From Croceibacterium salegens (GTDB taxonomy: Bacteria; Pseudomonadota; Alphaproteobacteria; Sphingomonadales; Sphingomonadaceae), in the NCBI RefSeq assembly GCF_009827435.1, contig NZ_WTYM01000031.1, forward strand, positions 1 to 64,000: a stretch of 64,000 bases of DNA. The letters are read 5' to 3'. Below, piece by piece: positions 32,959 to 42,480 of the stretch. The number at the start of each line of letters is the position of its first letter. Positions within the stretch are counted from its first letter, which is position 1. The position numbers were made by a program, and so were the translations under genes. Under the pieces are notes generated by a model that saw only the letters and a list, made by a program, of their open reading frames with translations, was not told the DNA's origin and ran no database searches.

Positions 32959-33495
32959 ATGGCCCGCTGGTACATCATCCACGCCTACTCGGGGTTCGAG
33001 AACAAGGTCCGCGATTCGATCATCGCCGAGGCCGAACGCATGGGCCTGTCCGAAGCGGTCGAATCGGTCGAGGTTCCGACCGAGACCGTGACCGAGGTCA
33101 AGCGCGGCAAGAAGGTGCAGGTCGAGCGCAAGTTCATGCCCGGCTACGTGCTGGCCAAGCTCAAGCTGACCGACGACGTCTATCACCTCGTCAAGAACAC
33201 GCCGAAAGTGACCGGTTTCCTCGGTGCAGGCGGCAAGCCGCAGCCGATCAGCGAGAAGGACGCGGCGCGCTATTTCGGCGGTGTCGAGGAAGCGAAGAAC
33301 GCTCCCAAGCGCGAGATCCACGTCGATTACGAGATCGGCGACAGCGTCAAGGTGCTCGACGGTCCCTTCGCCAGCTTCAACGGCCTGGTGGAAGAGCTCG
33401 ACTTCGACAAGAACAAGGTCAAGGTCAGCGTCTCGATCTTCGGCCGCGCCACGCCAGTCGAACTCGATTTCGAGCAGGTCGAACTGGTCAGGTAG
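32959..33495 (+). CDS. nusG: transcription termination/antitermination factor NusG
   Basis: The 178-residue product has the NGN domain first (ARWYIIHAYSGFENKVRDSI, then VQVERKFMPGYVLAKL and VTGFLG). The C-terminal KOW domain follows (about 125-178: GDSVKVLDGPFASFNGLVEE and ATPVELDFEQVELVR). It binds RNA polymerase, Rho and ribosomal S10. It is normally followed directly by rplK. Here rplK is 7.8 kb away. Confidence 0.97.
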   Translation: MARWYIIHAYSGFENKVRDSIIAEAERMGLSEAVESVEVPTETVTEVKRGKKVQVERKFMPGYVLAKLKLTDDVYHLVKNTPKVTGFLGAGGKPQPISEKDAARYFGGVEEAKNAPKREIHVDYEIGDSVKVLDGPFASFNGLVEELDFDKNKVKVSVSIFGRATPVELDFEQVELVR

Positions 33496-33536
33496 CCGGG
33501 CCTGGGGCCGCGCACACTCTATTCATCGCAGGCAAC

Positions 33537-33568
33537 TTGCAAATGTCCGCGCTCGCGGACAAATGCAA
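33537..33568. promoter_or_regulatory. 32-bp near-perfect palindrome upstream of the winged-helix regulator
   Basis: Outer arms TTGCA (33537-33541) and TGCAA (33564-33568) and inner arms TGTCCGCG (33544-33551) and CGCGGACA (33554-33561) are symmetric about one centre. Only an AA pair on each side and the central CT do not match. No T run follows. It lies 54 bp before the regulator's GTG, so an operator is plausible. As RNA it would be a strong hairpin after nusG. Confidence 0.55.
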
Positions 33569-33621
33569 TCTGGCGCAAAAAAGTCGCAACAATATAGGGA
33601 TAGCGCCTGAGTGGGGTCGTA

Positions 33622-34518
33622 GTGAGTGGCATCTGGTGGTTTGGTAACGTTCGATTTGATGAGTCATCGGGAAACCTTCAGGTCGGTTCCGACGACGTAG
33701 AACTCGATAGAAGCTGTCAAAGGATTCTCGGCGTGCTGCTCGCCAACGCAGGCCAGGGCGTCGACAAGGATGCCTTGCTCCGGGCCGGATGGCCGGGGCG
33801 GCTCGTGCATGAAAATTCTCTGGCCAAGGCAATCGGTCGTTTGCGTATCGCACTGGGTGAGCATGGGGAACGGCTTGGCTCGGTCTATGGGCATGGCTAC
33901 AAGCTCGACGTAAGTGCGCAGTTGGTCACTCCCGAGCGAGAAGAGGGCTTGCTCGCCACCGTTGGCGCCGCGCTCAGCGATACCCCGGGCCGCAGGCCGT
34001 GGCTGGCATGGAGCGCCGGCGCGGCGGGCATGGCCGCGGTTGGCGTGATCTTGTCTTCGAGCGAAAGCGTGGCGGGTATCTTCGGGACTCCCTACCGCAC
34101 TGCCGACCCGATCGTCGCCGATGCGCCGGACGCCATCGGCAAGATCCTGTGGGTCGACGATCACCCGGAAAACAACGCTTTCGAAAAGCAGTACTTCGAA
34201 AAGCGGCGAATCGCCGTGCACTCCGCCGCTAACACGGCAGATGCGATCAAGCTGCTGGCGATCTACGACTACAAGCTGGTGATCTCCGACATGGGGCGCG
34301 GCGATGACCGGCTGGCAGGGCTCAAGCTAGTGGAGCAGATGCGCCAGCGCGGTGATGCAACCCCGGTTGTGATCTACACTGTCCGCGCCGATGGCGCGAA
34401 GGCGCAAAGTGCCCAGCGTCGGCTCGTTGCCGATGCGGGGGCCCGGAGGTTGGCGGTGACGCCGCAGGAAATTCGGTCGATTGTCGTCGGCGAGTTCGGC
34501 AATCCGTCCGTGCGCTAG
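33622..34518 (+). CDS. winged-helix DNA-binding protein with central hydrophobic segment and receiver-like domain
   Basis: The GTG start gives 298 residues. Residues 8-97 are an OmpR-type winged helix (DKDALLRAGWPGRLVHENSLAKAIGRLR, then YGHGYKLDV). Residues 126-144 (PWLAWSAGAAGMAAVGVIL) are hydrophobic enough for one membrane helix. Residues 173-290 resemble a response-regulator receiver: acidic pair Asp179-Asp180 in WVDDHP, Asp223 in VISDMG, and Thr253 in IYT. The usual switch lysine is replaced by arginine in GARRLAV. The order is unusual, because the receiver follows the DNA-binding domain. It lies directly upstream of the autotransporter gene and probably regulates it. Confidence 0.85.
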   Translation: MSGIWWFGNVRFDESSGNLQVGSDDVELDRSCQRILGVLLANAGQGVDKDALLRAGWPGRLVHENSLAKAIGRLRIALGEHGERLGSVYGHGYKLDVSAQLVTPEREEGLLATVGAALSDTPGRRPWLAWSAGAAGMAAVGVILSSSESVAGIFGTPYRTADPIVADAPDAIGKILWVDDHPENNAFEKQYFEKRRIAVHSAANTADAIKLLAIYDYKLVISDMGRGDDRLAGLKLVEQMRQRGDATPVVIYTVRADGAKAQSAQRRLVADAGARRLAVTPQEIRSIVVGEFGNPSVR

Positions 34519-34522
34519 AAAT

Positions 34523-34541
34523 GTCCCGGAAGGGGACTTTT
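34523..34541 (+). terminator. weak hairpin after the regulator gene
   Basis: GTCCC (34523-34527) pairs with GGGAC (34533-34537) over a five-base loop, followed by TTTT. The stem is short, so some read-through into the autotransporter gene is likely. Confidence 0.4.
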
Positions 34542-34761
34542 CCTGCGTCAAACTTGTCACAAATTGTCGCATTCAGAATTTTTCAGAATCCCGGGAAAGA
34601 TTGAACCGGGATCTGCGAACATGAGCCCCGCACGAGAGTTCGTGGGTATGGGGCGCCAGCAAACAATCTGATCCGGTCGGCTTCCAGCGCTTTTTCGCTC
34701 GGGAGACCGTGCCCCTGCCTGCAGCTCACGCAAGACTACGTGATGCACAAAGGAGTTGATC

Positions 34762-37700
34762 TTGAATTCTGAAGCCGTTTCCAAGGCCTTGAAGAGCCGC
34801 ACATTCCGCCGCGCCATGTACTGCGGCACCGCATTGCCGCTGGTCGCATTCGCCGTGGCCGCCAACGCCAATCCGATCACCGAGCAGTTCGACAGCGACA
34901 TCACGGTTACCGCCGACAGTGCGAGCGGCACGCCGATCGCGGTCGAACTCTACAGCTCTGGCGGTTCGATCGACGCCAGCGTTACCGACGTCACCGGCAC
35001 GACGGTGGGTGGCGATCGCGACTACGTCATTGGCATGGAGACCGACCTCACCGGCTCCATTACCGGCACGTTCAGCACGATCACCGCAACCGGCGCAGGC
35101 GAGATTCTCGGACTCGGCGCGACCACCATCGACGGCGACATCACGCTCGACGTGGGCACGCTCGATGTGGACGGTGCCGCATCGGCCGGCATCGCCGCGA
35201 TCTCGACCAACGGCGACATAGGCATCACCGCCGATACGGTCATCTCGCGCGGCACTGGCGAAGATTCGCAACAGGAATTCTACGAAGCGGTCCTGGGCAA
35301 TTCGCAGAACGGCTCGGTCAATATCGCCGTCGGCACGTCCGAGACCTACGGCACCTACGGCTCGGCCATCGTCGGGCTCGCCGGCAGTAATGTGGCCATT
35401 ACTGCCGACGGCGCGACCAATCACGGGGCCGGAGCTGTCACCGTCTACGCCATCGCCGCGGGTGATGTCTCCGCCGATGTCGGAACGATTACCTCGACCG
35501 CCGACGACGGACAGGGCGCTTACCTGAAGTCGAATGGCGGGAGCGTTTCGCTCAGCGCCGACACCATCACCGTGGGCGACTTTGCCCAAGGCGCGCGTAT
35601 CGTTGCGGCCGACGACGTCAAGGTTGACGTCGGAACGATTACCGGTGGGCAGGGCGTGCGTGTCGACCCGACCGCTGGCGATGTCACCATCGCTATCGAC
35701 AGTGTCGAAACCTATACCTCGGCGGTCAACGCCTCGACCACGTCGGGAGGTGGCCTCACGATCGATGTCGGCGATGCGACCAGTCATCTCGCCGACACAG
35801 CCACGATCATTGCCAGTGCAACGGGCGGCGGCACTCTGGCCGTCGCGGCCGACAGCGTAACCGGCGCGGGTGTGGACCACGCCGCGATCGAGGCGACGAC
35901 CGACAGCGGCGACATTTCGATTGTCGCGGGCGACGTCAGCACCAGCGGCGATGGTGCCATGGGCGTGCTCGCCCAGAGCACCGACGGCAACATCGATGTC
36001 TCGGTCGACACCGTCGCGACGACGGGTCTGGGCCTGGGAGCCATCTACTCGGCGGACGGCGTGACCGCGATCTCGACCAACGGCACCGCCACGGTGACCG
36101 TGGGCAGCGGCACGACCGAAGGCAAGTATTCGTCGGTCGCTGCGGCGGTCGGTGGAGCCGGTGCCCACGTGACGGTTGGCGATGTGAGCGCCGCCGGACT
36201 GCAGGGCGCGGTGGTCTTTTCCAAGAGCTCCGGAGGCAACGCCACCGTGGATGCCGGGACGGTCACCCTGCGCGGCGACCAGCAGGCCGGCATCAACGCC
36301 CTGGCGGACGTCGGTGTGGCTACGGTCACCATCGACAGCGTGGTGGACGAGGGTACCAGCACCAAGGGCATTTTTGCCCGCGGCGGATCGGGCGCTTCGG
36401 TCACGGCGGGAAGCATCGAGGCTGACGTATACGGTGCCTGGGCCAATGTGACCGGCACCGGCAATGCCAGTGTCGTCACCACTGGCAACACTTCGGTGGG
36501 TGCTGGCTACGGCCTGCGCGGCACCGGTACCAACGTCACCATCTCGACCGCGGCCGATACGGTGACTCAAGCAAGCACCAATGCAATCTGGGGCGAGGCC
36601 ACCGAATCGGTGACCATCGGCAACCAGGGCACGGCGCGGACGACCGGCGGCATGGGCAGCGCGATCTACGCCCAGTCAGGCGGATCCGTCTCGATTACTT
36701 CGGCACATGCGGAAGCGGTGGGTCCGGGTGTCGATCCGGGTGTCGGACAGGACGGGCTGCGGGTGCCGCAGGGCGGCATCGTCGCCTTTGCCGACGGCGC
36801 GATCGACATCGATGCCGACACGGTGACGGTGGCGGGTGAGTTCCGTTACGCCGTCTATGGCGAGGGCGCCGGCGGCGTGACTATCAACGCCAACGACGTC
36901 GAGCTGGCGAGCGCCGACACGGTCGCAGTTGCCGGCAAGAGCGATGCGGGCGACGTCAGCATCACCACCGGCACGGTGACCACCACCGGCGCGAGCGGCG
37001 TCGGCGTGTTCGGCCACACCGGTTCGGGCGACATTGCGATCGATGCGGGTATCACCCGGGTCGAGAACGCCGGAATGCAGGGCCAGTTCACCGGCGATGC
37101 GGTGGTGGCCACTTCGGACACCGGCAATATCTCGATCACCAGCCAGGATGCCTTCAGTGCGGCGCTTTACGGCTCGGCCATCGTCGGCATTTCCGCCGGC
37201 GATGTTGCGCTGGTCAGCGGCAATGCCGAAACGACCGGCGACGGCGGTGTCGCCGTTTACGGCCTGTCGAATAGCGGCAACGTCAGCCTGGCTGCCGAAA
37301 CGGTTTCGGCAAACAGTACGGCACAGGGTGTCTTCCTCAAGGCTGCGGGCACCGTCACGGCTGAGGTCGGCAGCGTCACGGCCGGCTATGGCCTCTACGC
37401 AGTCGGAACCGGCAACGGCGCAATCTCGCTCGACGTCGGTACGGCGCAGGCCTCGAACAATCTCGGCTCGGCGATCAAGGTCACGGCTGCAGGGCCCGTC
37501 TCCATAGCCGCCGATGCGGTCGCGGTAACCGGTGCGGGCGCGGATCCCGGCGCGGGGCCGGACGGCCTGCGCAAGGACCAGGGCGGCATCGTCGTCCAGG
37601 GCGGCGGCGAGGCGATTTCGATCGATGCCGGTTCGGTTACAGTCGAGGGCGAGCATCGTTACGGCATCACGGCGCGTGGCAACGGTGCGATCACCATCAA

Positions 37701-40700
37701 CGCCGACACAGTCGACCTCGCCAGTGCCGATGCGGTGGCGGTTGTCGCGCGCGGCGGGGCAGGCGACGTCAGCATCACCACCGGCACGGTGACCACCACC
37801 GGCGCCAGCGGCGTCGGCGTGTTCGGCAACTCGACCACGGGCAACATCACAATCGATGCCGGAACGACGCGGGTCGAGAACGCCGGAATGCAGGGCCAGT
37901 TCACCGGCGATGCGGTCGTCGGTATTTCGGGCAGCGGTTCGGTATCGATCACCAGCGACAATGCCTTCAGTGCGGCGCTCTACGGTTCGGCCGTCGTCGG
38001 CATTTCCGACGGCGACGTTTCCATCGTCAGCAATGTGGCCGAGACCACCGGCGATGGCGGGGCGGCGGTGTTCGGGCGGTCCAATTTTGGCGCCCTGACC
38101 ATGGATGTCGGCTCGGTGACGATTTCCGGCGACAACGCCGGTGCTGTTGGCGCCCGGGCCAATAACGGGGTCGCCAACGTCACGATCGGAGATATTACCG
38201 CTACTGGCCTGACGTCCCTCGGACTGACGGCGACCGGACAGATCGTCAATGTGACGGTCAACGGCGATGTCTCGACAACCGGGCGCGGTATCAGTGCAAC
38301 GGGCTTCGTCGAGAGCAATGTCACCGTAAATGGCTCGATCACGACCACTGAAAGCAATGCATCGGGCGTTGTAACGACGTCCGCCCATGGCGTCGTTACG
38401 ATCGCCGAGGGTGCGAGCGTCAACGGTGGTGCCGCGGGCGTGGCCATGCTCGGCCAGGCGCAGGGCGGGTTCAGCGAGCTCTACAACTCGGGCACGGTTC
38501 ACGGCACGGCCGGGGTCGCTGTCCGCGGTCTGCAAGCCGACCCGAACTTCGTTCCCGCGGACTATTACATCCAGAACAACGGCACGCTTTCGTCCGATAC
38601 AGGCGTCGCGGTCCTGACCGGCGCGGGCGACGACGTCCTCGAACTGACCGAAAACTCGGTTATCGACGGCATTGCCGACCTTGGCGCCGGCTACGACCAC
38701 CTCGTGCTCGACTTCAACGACAACGCCGCAGCCGACGCGATCGGCCAGGTGGTTTCGACCGTCAATGTCGAGATGCTTTCTGTCGAAAGGGGAAGCTGGC
38801 GCGCGGAAGGCGTGGCTTCGGACTACGATGAAGTCGAGATCGAGGAAGGCGCCACGCTGACCGTCGCGCAGGACGCCAACGGCGATTCGTCGATCGGCAC
38901 CGGCTACGTCGATCTTGGCGGTACGCTGAACCTCGACTTTGCTCACGACACCGACGTGACCGGAGTGCTGATCGAAGGCGCGGGCTCGCTGCACCTCGTC
39001 GGCGGGGCAACGGTACTTGTCGAAGACGCCAGCGGCCTGCAGTTCACCGGCGGTACTTTCGTCGAGAACGGCACGCTGCTGCTGACCGATGTCTACGGCG
39101 GCGCTGTCACCACCTCGGGTGACGGCACCTTCGAGCTTGGCGACGGCGGAACCACCGGCGATTTCACCGGCGACCTCGTCAACGACGGTACTTTCGTCTT
39201 CTCGCGCAGCGACGACTACTCGCTGTCCGGCGCCTTCAGCGGCACCGGCCTGCTGGTCAAGAACGGCGACGGCACGCTGTCGTTCGGCGGGACCTACGAC
39301 TTTAGCGGAACCACGACGATCAACGCCGGTGCAATCGCGCTGACGGGCCAGCTCGACGCCAACAGCGAGCTCGACCTGTCGGGCGACGGTTCGTTCGACC
39401 TGTCGCAGGTCTCCGGCGGTACGCAGGAAGTTGCCGAGCTTTCGGGCACCGGCGGCAACCTCGAGCTCGGCACCACGACGCTGACCATCAACCAGCAGAC
39501 CAACACCGTCTTCTCTGGCACGATCTCGGGCGACGGGACGGTGAACAAGGAAGGGACCGGCGACCTCAAGCTCGAGGGCGACAGCACCTTCACTGGCTCG
39601 GCCAACGTCAACGGCGGCACGCTGTCGGTCAACGGCTCCTATGCCGGCGGCACCTTCACGGTGAACGACGGCGGCTTGCTGGGCGGTAACGGCACGGTCG
39701 GCGACACGACGATCCAGGGCGGCGCGCTCGGTGCGGGCAACTCGATCGGCCACCTCACCGTGGCCGGCGACCTCACCTTTACCTCGGCCTCGACGCTCGT
39801 GGTCGAAGTCGATCCGGCCGGCAACGCCGACCTGATCGAAGTGACCGGCGCCGCCACGCTCGGCGGGGCGACGGTCAACGTGCTGGCCGGAGCGGGCACT
39901 TACGCACCCGTCACCGACTACACGATCCTGACCGCCGACGGCGGCATCTCGGGAACGTTCGGCACGGTCACCACCAACCTCGCCTACCTCGTCCCGCTGC
40001 TCAGCTACACGGTCGACACCGTCTCGCTGCGTCTCAGCCGCAACGACGTCGACTTCTCGGGCTACGCCGCGAATCCGAACCAGTCTGCGATCGGCAACTT
40101 GATCGAGGATCTCGGCTTCGGCAGCACGCTCTACGATAGCACTTTGTTGCTGGCGCGTGCCGACGTTGCGGACGACTTCGAGACGCTGACCGGCGGGGTC
40201 TATCCGTCGTTCGTCGGGGCGATGGTCGAAACGGCCGACATGCTTCGCCGCCAGACGATGGACGCGCCGCGTTCGGGCTCGGGCGCCTACGGCTGGGCCA
40301 CCGGCCTGCTCGGCAACGTCAAGGGTACGGCGGGCACCGGTATTGCCGGCTACAAGGCCGACAACACCGGCGTTGCCGGCGGCCTCGGCTATGCGATGGC
40401 CGGGTTCGATATCTCGGGCGGGGTCGGTTACCTGTCGCAGGATCCGAGCGGCAGCCAGGTCTCCGACAGCAAGGTGACCTTCGCGACTTTGCAGGCGGCC
40501 TATGACAGCCCGATCGGCTTCAAGGTGCGCGGCGGCGTCCAGCTCGGCTGGTTCGACGCCAAGTCGAGCCGCAGCACCTCGCTGGGCACGATCAGCAACT
40601 CGCTGAGCGGCGCGCTCAAGGGCGACTACACGCAGTACTACGGCGAAGTCGCCTTCGCGGTGCCTTCGGTCGCGGTCTCGATCGAGCCGTTTGCGGGCGT

Positions 40701-41085
40701 CAGCCACGTGTCGCTCAAGGTCGACAGCTTCACCGAGACCGGCGGCGCCACCGCGCTGACCGTGAACGGGATGGACCGCGACGTGACCTTCGGCGACCTC
40801 GGCCTGCGGATCTCGGCACCGTTGCCGGGCGGTGTCACGCCGTACGGCTCGGCGTCCTACCGCATGGCCTGGGGCGACCGCGCCTCGCTCGCCGGCGTTG
40901 CCTTCGCCGGCAACACGACGAGCGGCTTGGTCACCGGCCTGCCGATCGCCAAGACTGCAGCGGAGGTCGAAGCCGGCCTGCGCTACACCGCCGGCAAGAT
41001 CGAACTGGGCCTCGGCTACAGCGGCAGCTTCTCGAAGACCTTCGACAGCAACACCGCGAAGCTGACGGCGACGCTCAAGTTCTGA
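34762..41085 (+). CDS. giant autotransporter (type V secretion) protein
   Basis: TTG 34762 is chosen because AAAGGAG (34749-34755) lies six bases upstream. The in-frame TTG at 34756 abuts that site. The 2107-residue product has an extended signal region (KALKSRTFRRAMYCGTALP to ANANP, about residue 38). A roughly 1450-residue passenger of short Gly/Thr/Val/Asp-rich strand repeats follows. Next come autotransporter-associated beta-strand repeats (about 1490-1680: GLLVKNGDGTLSFGG, TVNKEGTGDLKLEGDSTFTG). A C-terminal beta-barrel covers about 1838-2107 and ends in phenylalanine (ATLKF). The passenger should form a long beta-helix on the cell surface. Few lysines or cysteines occur. No protease or adhesin active site is recognised. 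Confidence 0.93.
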   Translation: MNSEAVSKALKSRTFRRAMYCGTALPLVAFAVAANANPITEQFDSDITVTADSASGTPIAVELYSSGGSIDASVTDVTGTTVGGDRDYVIGMETDLTGSITGTFSTITATGAGEILGLGATTIDGDITLDVGTLDVDGAASAGIAAISTNGDIGITADTVISRGTGEDSQQEFYEAVLGNSQNGSVNIAVGTSETYGTYGSAIVGLAGSNVAITADGATNHGAGAVTVYAIAAGDVSADVGTITSTADDGQGAYLKSNGGSVSLSADTITVGDFAQGARIVAADDVKVDVGTITGGQGVRVDPTAGDVTIAIDSVETYTSAVNASTTSGGGLTIDVGDATSHLADTATIIASATGGGTLAVAADSVTGAGVDHAAIEATTDSGDISIVAGDVSTSGDGAMGVLAQSTDGNIDVSVDTVATTGLGLGAIYSADGVTAISTNGTATVTVGSGTTEGKYSSVAAAVGGAGAHVTVGDVSAAGLQGAVVFSKSSGGNATVDAGTVTLRGDQQAGINALADVGVATVTIDSVVDEGTSTKGIFARGGSGASVTAGSIEADVYGAWANVTGTGNASVVTTGNTSVGAGYGLRGTGTNVTISTAADTVTQASTNAIWGEATESVTIGNQGTARTTGGMGSAIYAQSGGSVSITSAHAEAVGPGVDPGVGQDGLRVPQGGIVAFADGAIDIDADTVTVAGEFRYAVYGEGAGGVTINANDVELASADTVAVAGKSDAGDVSITTGTVTTTGASGVGVFGHTGSGDIAIDAGITRVENAGMQGQFTGDAVVATSDTGNISITSQDAFSAALYGSAIVGISAGDVALVSGNAETTGDGGVAVYGLSNSGNVSLAAETVSANSTAQGVFLKAAGTVTAEVGSVTAGYGLYAVGTGNGAISLDVGTAQASNNLGSAIKVTAAGPVSIAADAVAVTGAGADPGAGPDGLRKDQGGIVVQGGGEAISIDAGSVTVEGEHRYGITARGNGAITINADTVDLASADAVAVVARGGAGDVSITTGTVTTTGASGVGVFGNSTTGNITIDAGTTRVENAGMQGQFTGDAVVGISGSGSVSITSDNAFSAALYGSAVVGISDGDVSIVSNVAETTGDGGAAVFGRSNFGALTMDVGSVTISGDNAGAVGARANNGVANVTIGDITATGLTSLGLTATGQIVNVTVNGDVSTTGRGISATGFVESNVTVNGSITTTESNASGVVTTSAHGVVTIAEGASVNGGAAGVAMLGQAQGGFSELYNSGTVHGTAGVAVRGLQADPNFVPADYYIQNNGTLSSDTGVAVLTGAGDDVLELTENSVIDGIADLGAGYDHLVLDFNDNAAADAIGQVVSTVNVEMLSVERGSWRAEGVASDYDEVEIEEGATLTVAQDANGDSSIGTGYVDLGGTLNLDFAHDTDVTGVLIEGAGSLHLVGGATVLVEDASGLQFTGGTFVENGTLLLTDVYGGAVTTSGDGTFELGDGGTTGDFTGDLVNDGTFVFSRSDDYSLSGAFSGTGLLVKNGDGTLSFGGTYDFSGTTTINAGAIALTGQLDANSELDLSGDGSFDLSQVSGGTQEVAELSGTGGNLELGTTTLTINQQTNTVFSGTISGDGTVNKEGTGDLKLEGDSTFTGSANVNGGTLSVNGSYAGGTFTVNDGGLLGGNGTVGDTTIQGGALGAGNSIGHLTVAGDLTFTSASTLVVEVDPAGNADLIEVTGAATLGGATVNVLAGAGTYAPVTDYTILTADGGISGTFGTVTTNLAYLVPLLSYTVDTVSLRLSRNDVDFSGYAANPNQSAIGNLIEDLGFGSTLYDSTLLLARADVADDFETLTGGVYPSFVGAMVETADMLRRQTMDAPRSGSGAYGWATGLLGNVKGTAGTGIAGYKADNTGVAGGLGYAMAGFDISGGVGYLSQDPSGSQVSDSKVTFATLQAAYDSPIGFKVRGGVQLGWFDAKSSRSTSLGTISNSLSGALKGDYTQYYGEVAFAVPSVAVSIEPFAGVSHVSLKVDSFTETGGATALTVNGMDRDVTFGDLGLRISAPLPGGVTPYGSASYRMAWGDRASLAGVAFAGNTTSGLVTGLPIAKTAAEVEAGLRYTAGKIELGLGYSGSFSKTFDSNTAKLTATLKF
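36682..38098 (+). repeat. internal duplication in the autotransporter passenger, period 810-813 bp
   Basis: Two blocks of about 600 bp (36682-37285 and 37492-38098) are closely similar. Stretches such as those starting at 36951 and 37764, and at 37057 and 37870, are identical or nearly so over more than 40 bases. The second block carries one extra codon early on. Both encode GDVSITTGTVTTTGASGVGV and VENAGMQGQFTGDAVV. A weaker third copy may lie near 35330-35680. Confidence 0.85.
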
Positions 41086-41106
41086 GGCTGACCGCACGAC
41101 AGCGAG

Positions 41107-41137
41107 GAGGGGCGTCCCGCAGGGGGCGCCCCTCTTT
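41107..41137 (+). terminator. rho-independent terminator of the autotransporter gene
   Basis: GAGGGGCG (41107-41114) pairs with CGCCCCTC (41127-41134) over a 12-base loop and is followed by TTT. It lies 21 bp after the autotransporter stop and should isolate that gene from rplK. Confidence 0.8.
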
Positions 41138-41295
41138 GCTTGTAATCGCGGCGGGTTTCGATTAGGGGCGCCGCTTCCCGGTGCTCCGGCCTCGGGAAAA
41201 CCGCGCGGGAGGAGCGCCTTCGGGCCCTCCGTTATTACCGCTTACCATGAGCCCAGGTCGAGAGACCGAGGCGACAGTGAGAAAGGAGGCCATAC

Positions 41296-41727
41296 GTGGC
41301 CAAGAAGATCGACGGCTATATCAAGCTGCAGGTTCCTGCAGGCTCGGCCACCCCAAGTCCGCCCATCGGCCCTGCGCTGGGCCAGCGCGGCGTGAACATC
41401 ATGGAATTCTGCAAGGCGTTCAATGCCGCCACGCAGGATCTCGAAAAGTCCATGCCGATCCCGACCATCATCACGGTCTATGCGGATCGCAGCTTCACCT
41501 TCGTCACGAAGACGCCCCCGGCGAGCTTCCTGATCAAGAAGGCGGCGGGCCTCAAGTCGGGTTCCAAGGAACCGGGCAAGGTTTCGGCGGGCAAGATCGC
41601 CCGGTCGAAGCTGGCCGAAATCGCCGAAGTGAAGATGAAGGATCTCAACGCCAACGACATCGAAGCGGCGACGAAGATCATCGAAGGCTCCGCTCGCGCG
41701 ATGGGCCTCGAAGTGGTGGAGGGCTGA
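41296..41727 (+). CDS. rplK: 50S ribosomal protein L11
   Basis: A strong AAAGGAGG site precedes GTG 41296 by six bases. The 143-residue product begins [25 protein letters not shown] and shows [34 protein letters not shown] and the C-terminal RNA-binding region ending MGLEVVEG. It binds the GTPase centre of 23S rRNA. The 157-bp leader after the autotransporter terminator must contain the rplK promoter and perhaps the L1 binding site. The weak features at 41200-41290 do not allow a firm call. Confidence 0.97.
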   Translation: MAKKIDGYIKLQVPAGSATPSPPIGPALGQRGVNIMEFCKAFNAATQDLEKSMPIPTIITVYADRSFTFVTKTPPASFLIKKAAGLKSGSKEPGKVSAGKIARSKLAEIAEVKMKDLNANDIEAATKIIEGSARAMGLEVVEG

Positions 41728-41731
41728 ACCG

Positions 41732-42427
41732 ATGGCTAAGCTCAGCAAGAAGCAGAAGGCCGCGGCCGAACTCGACGGCGAGAAGCTGTACGGCATCGAA
41801 GAAGCGCTGAAGATGCTGCGCGACATGGCCTCGAAGAAGTTCGACGAGACCGTCGAAGTCGCTATGAACCTCGGCGTCGACCCGCGTCACGCCGACCAGA
41901 TGGTTCGCGGCATGGTCTCGCTCCCGGCCGGTACCGGCAAGGAGATGAAGGTCGCCGTGTTCGCCAAGGGCGACAAGGCCGACGAGGCGCTCGCCGCCGG
42001 TGCCGACAAGGTCGGTGCCGAAGACCTGATGGAAGACATGCAGGCCGGCAACCTCAACTACGACCGCGTGATCGCGACCCCCGACATGATGGGCGTCGTC
42101 GGCCGTCTCGGTAAGGTGCTCGGCCCCAAGGGCCTGATGCCGAACCCGAAGCTCGGCACCGTCACGCCGAACGTCGCGCAGGCAGTCAAGGACGCCAAGG
42201 GCGGCCAGGTCGAATTCCGCGTCGAGAAGATGGGCATCATCCACTCGGGCATCGGCAAGCTGTCGTTCAAGGACGCCGACCTGAAGGCGAACTTCAAGGC
42301 GCTGACCGACGCGATCGTCAAGGCCAAGCCGAGCGGCGCCAAGGGCAAGTACGTCAGGAAGGTGACCGTCACCTCGACGATGGGCCCGGGCCTCAAGGTC
42401 GACCTCGCGGAAGTCGAAGGCGCGTAA
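41732..42427 (+). CDS. rplA: 50S ribosomal protein L1
   Basis: This starts 4 bp after rplK. The 231-residue product has [43 protein letters not shown], the [20 protein letters not shown] signature and [17 protein letters not shown]. It forms the L1 stalk of the ribosome and in many bacteria represses its own operon. A strong terminator follows, so rplJ-rplL would lie elsewhere or under another promoter. Confidence 0.97.
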   Translation: MAKLSKKQKAAAELDGEKLYGIEEALKMLRDMASKKFDETVEVAMNLGVDPRHADQMVRGMVSLPAGTGKEMKVAVFAKGDKADEALAAGADKVGAEDLMEDMQAGNLNYDRVIATPDMMGVVGRLGKVLGPKGLMPNPKLGTVTPNVAQAVKDAKGGQVEFRVEKMGIIHSGIGKLSFKDADLKANFKALTDAIVKAKPSGAKGKYVRKVTVTSTMGPGLKVDLAEVEGA

Positions 42428-42480
42428 CCTTCTGCGCTACCGCGCTTTGCGCTCCTTGAGCGCGAGCAAGGGACAAGCAA

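Noticed and set aside
33544-33561. The inner palindrome as a nusG terminator
   Set aside because: A hairpin is possible, but the following bases are not T-rich, unlike the clear terminators at 5626, 42481 and 45041. I kept it as a candidate operator.
36682-38098. CRISPR or tandem-repeat array in the repeated region
   Set aside because: The repeats are about 600 bp, in frame, and part of an autotransporter passenger. No short repeats with unique spacers were found in the window.
36676-41097. A 1473-codon open frame antisense to the autotransporter, and a 614-codon one at 34726-36570
   Set aside because: They are by-products of GC-rich, repetitive coding sequence on the other strand. The products are His/Arg/Asp-rich with no domain, signal or ribosome-binding site.
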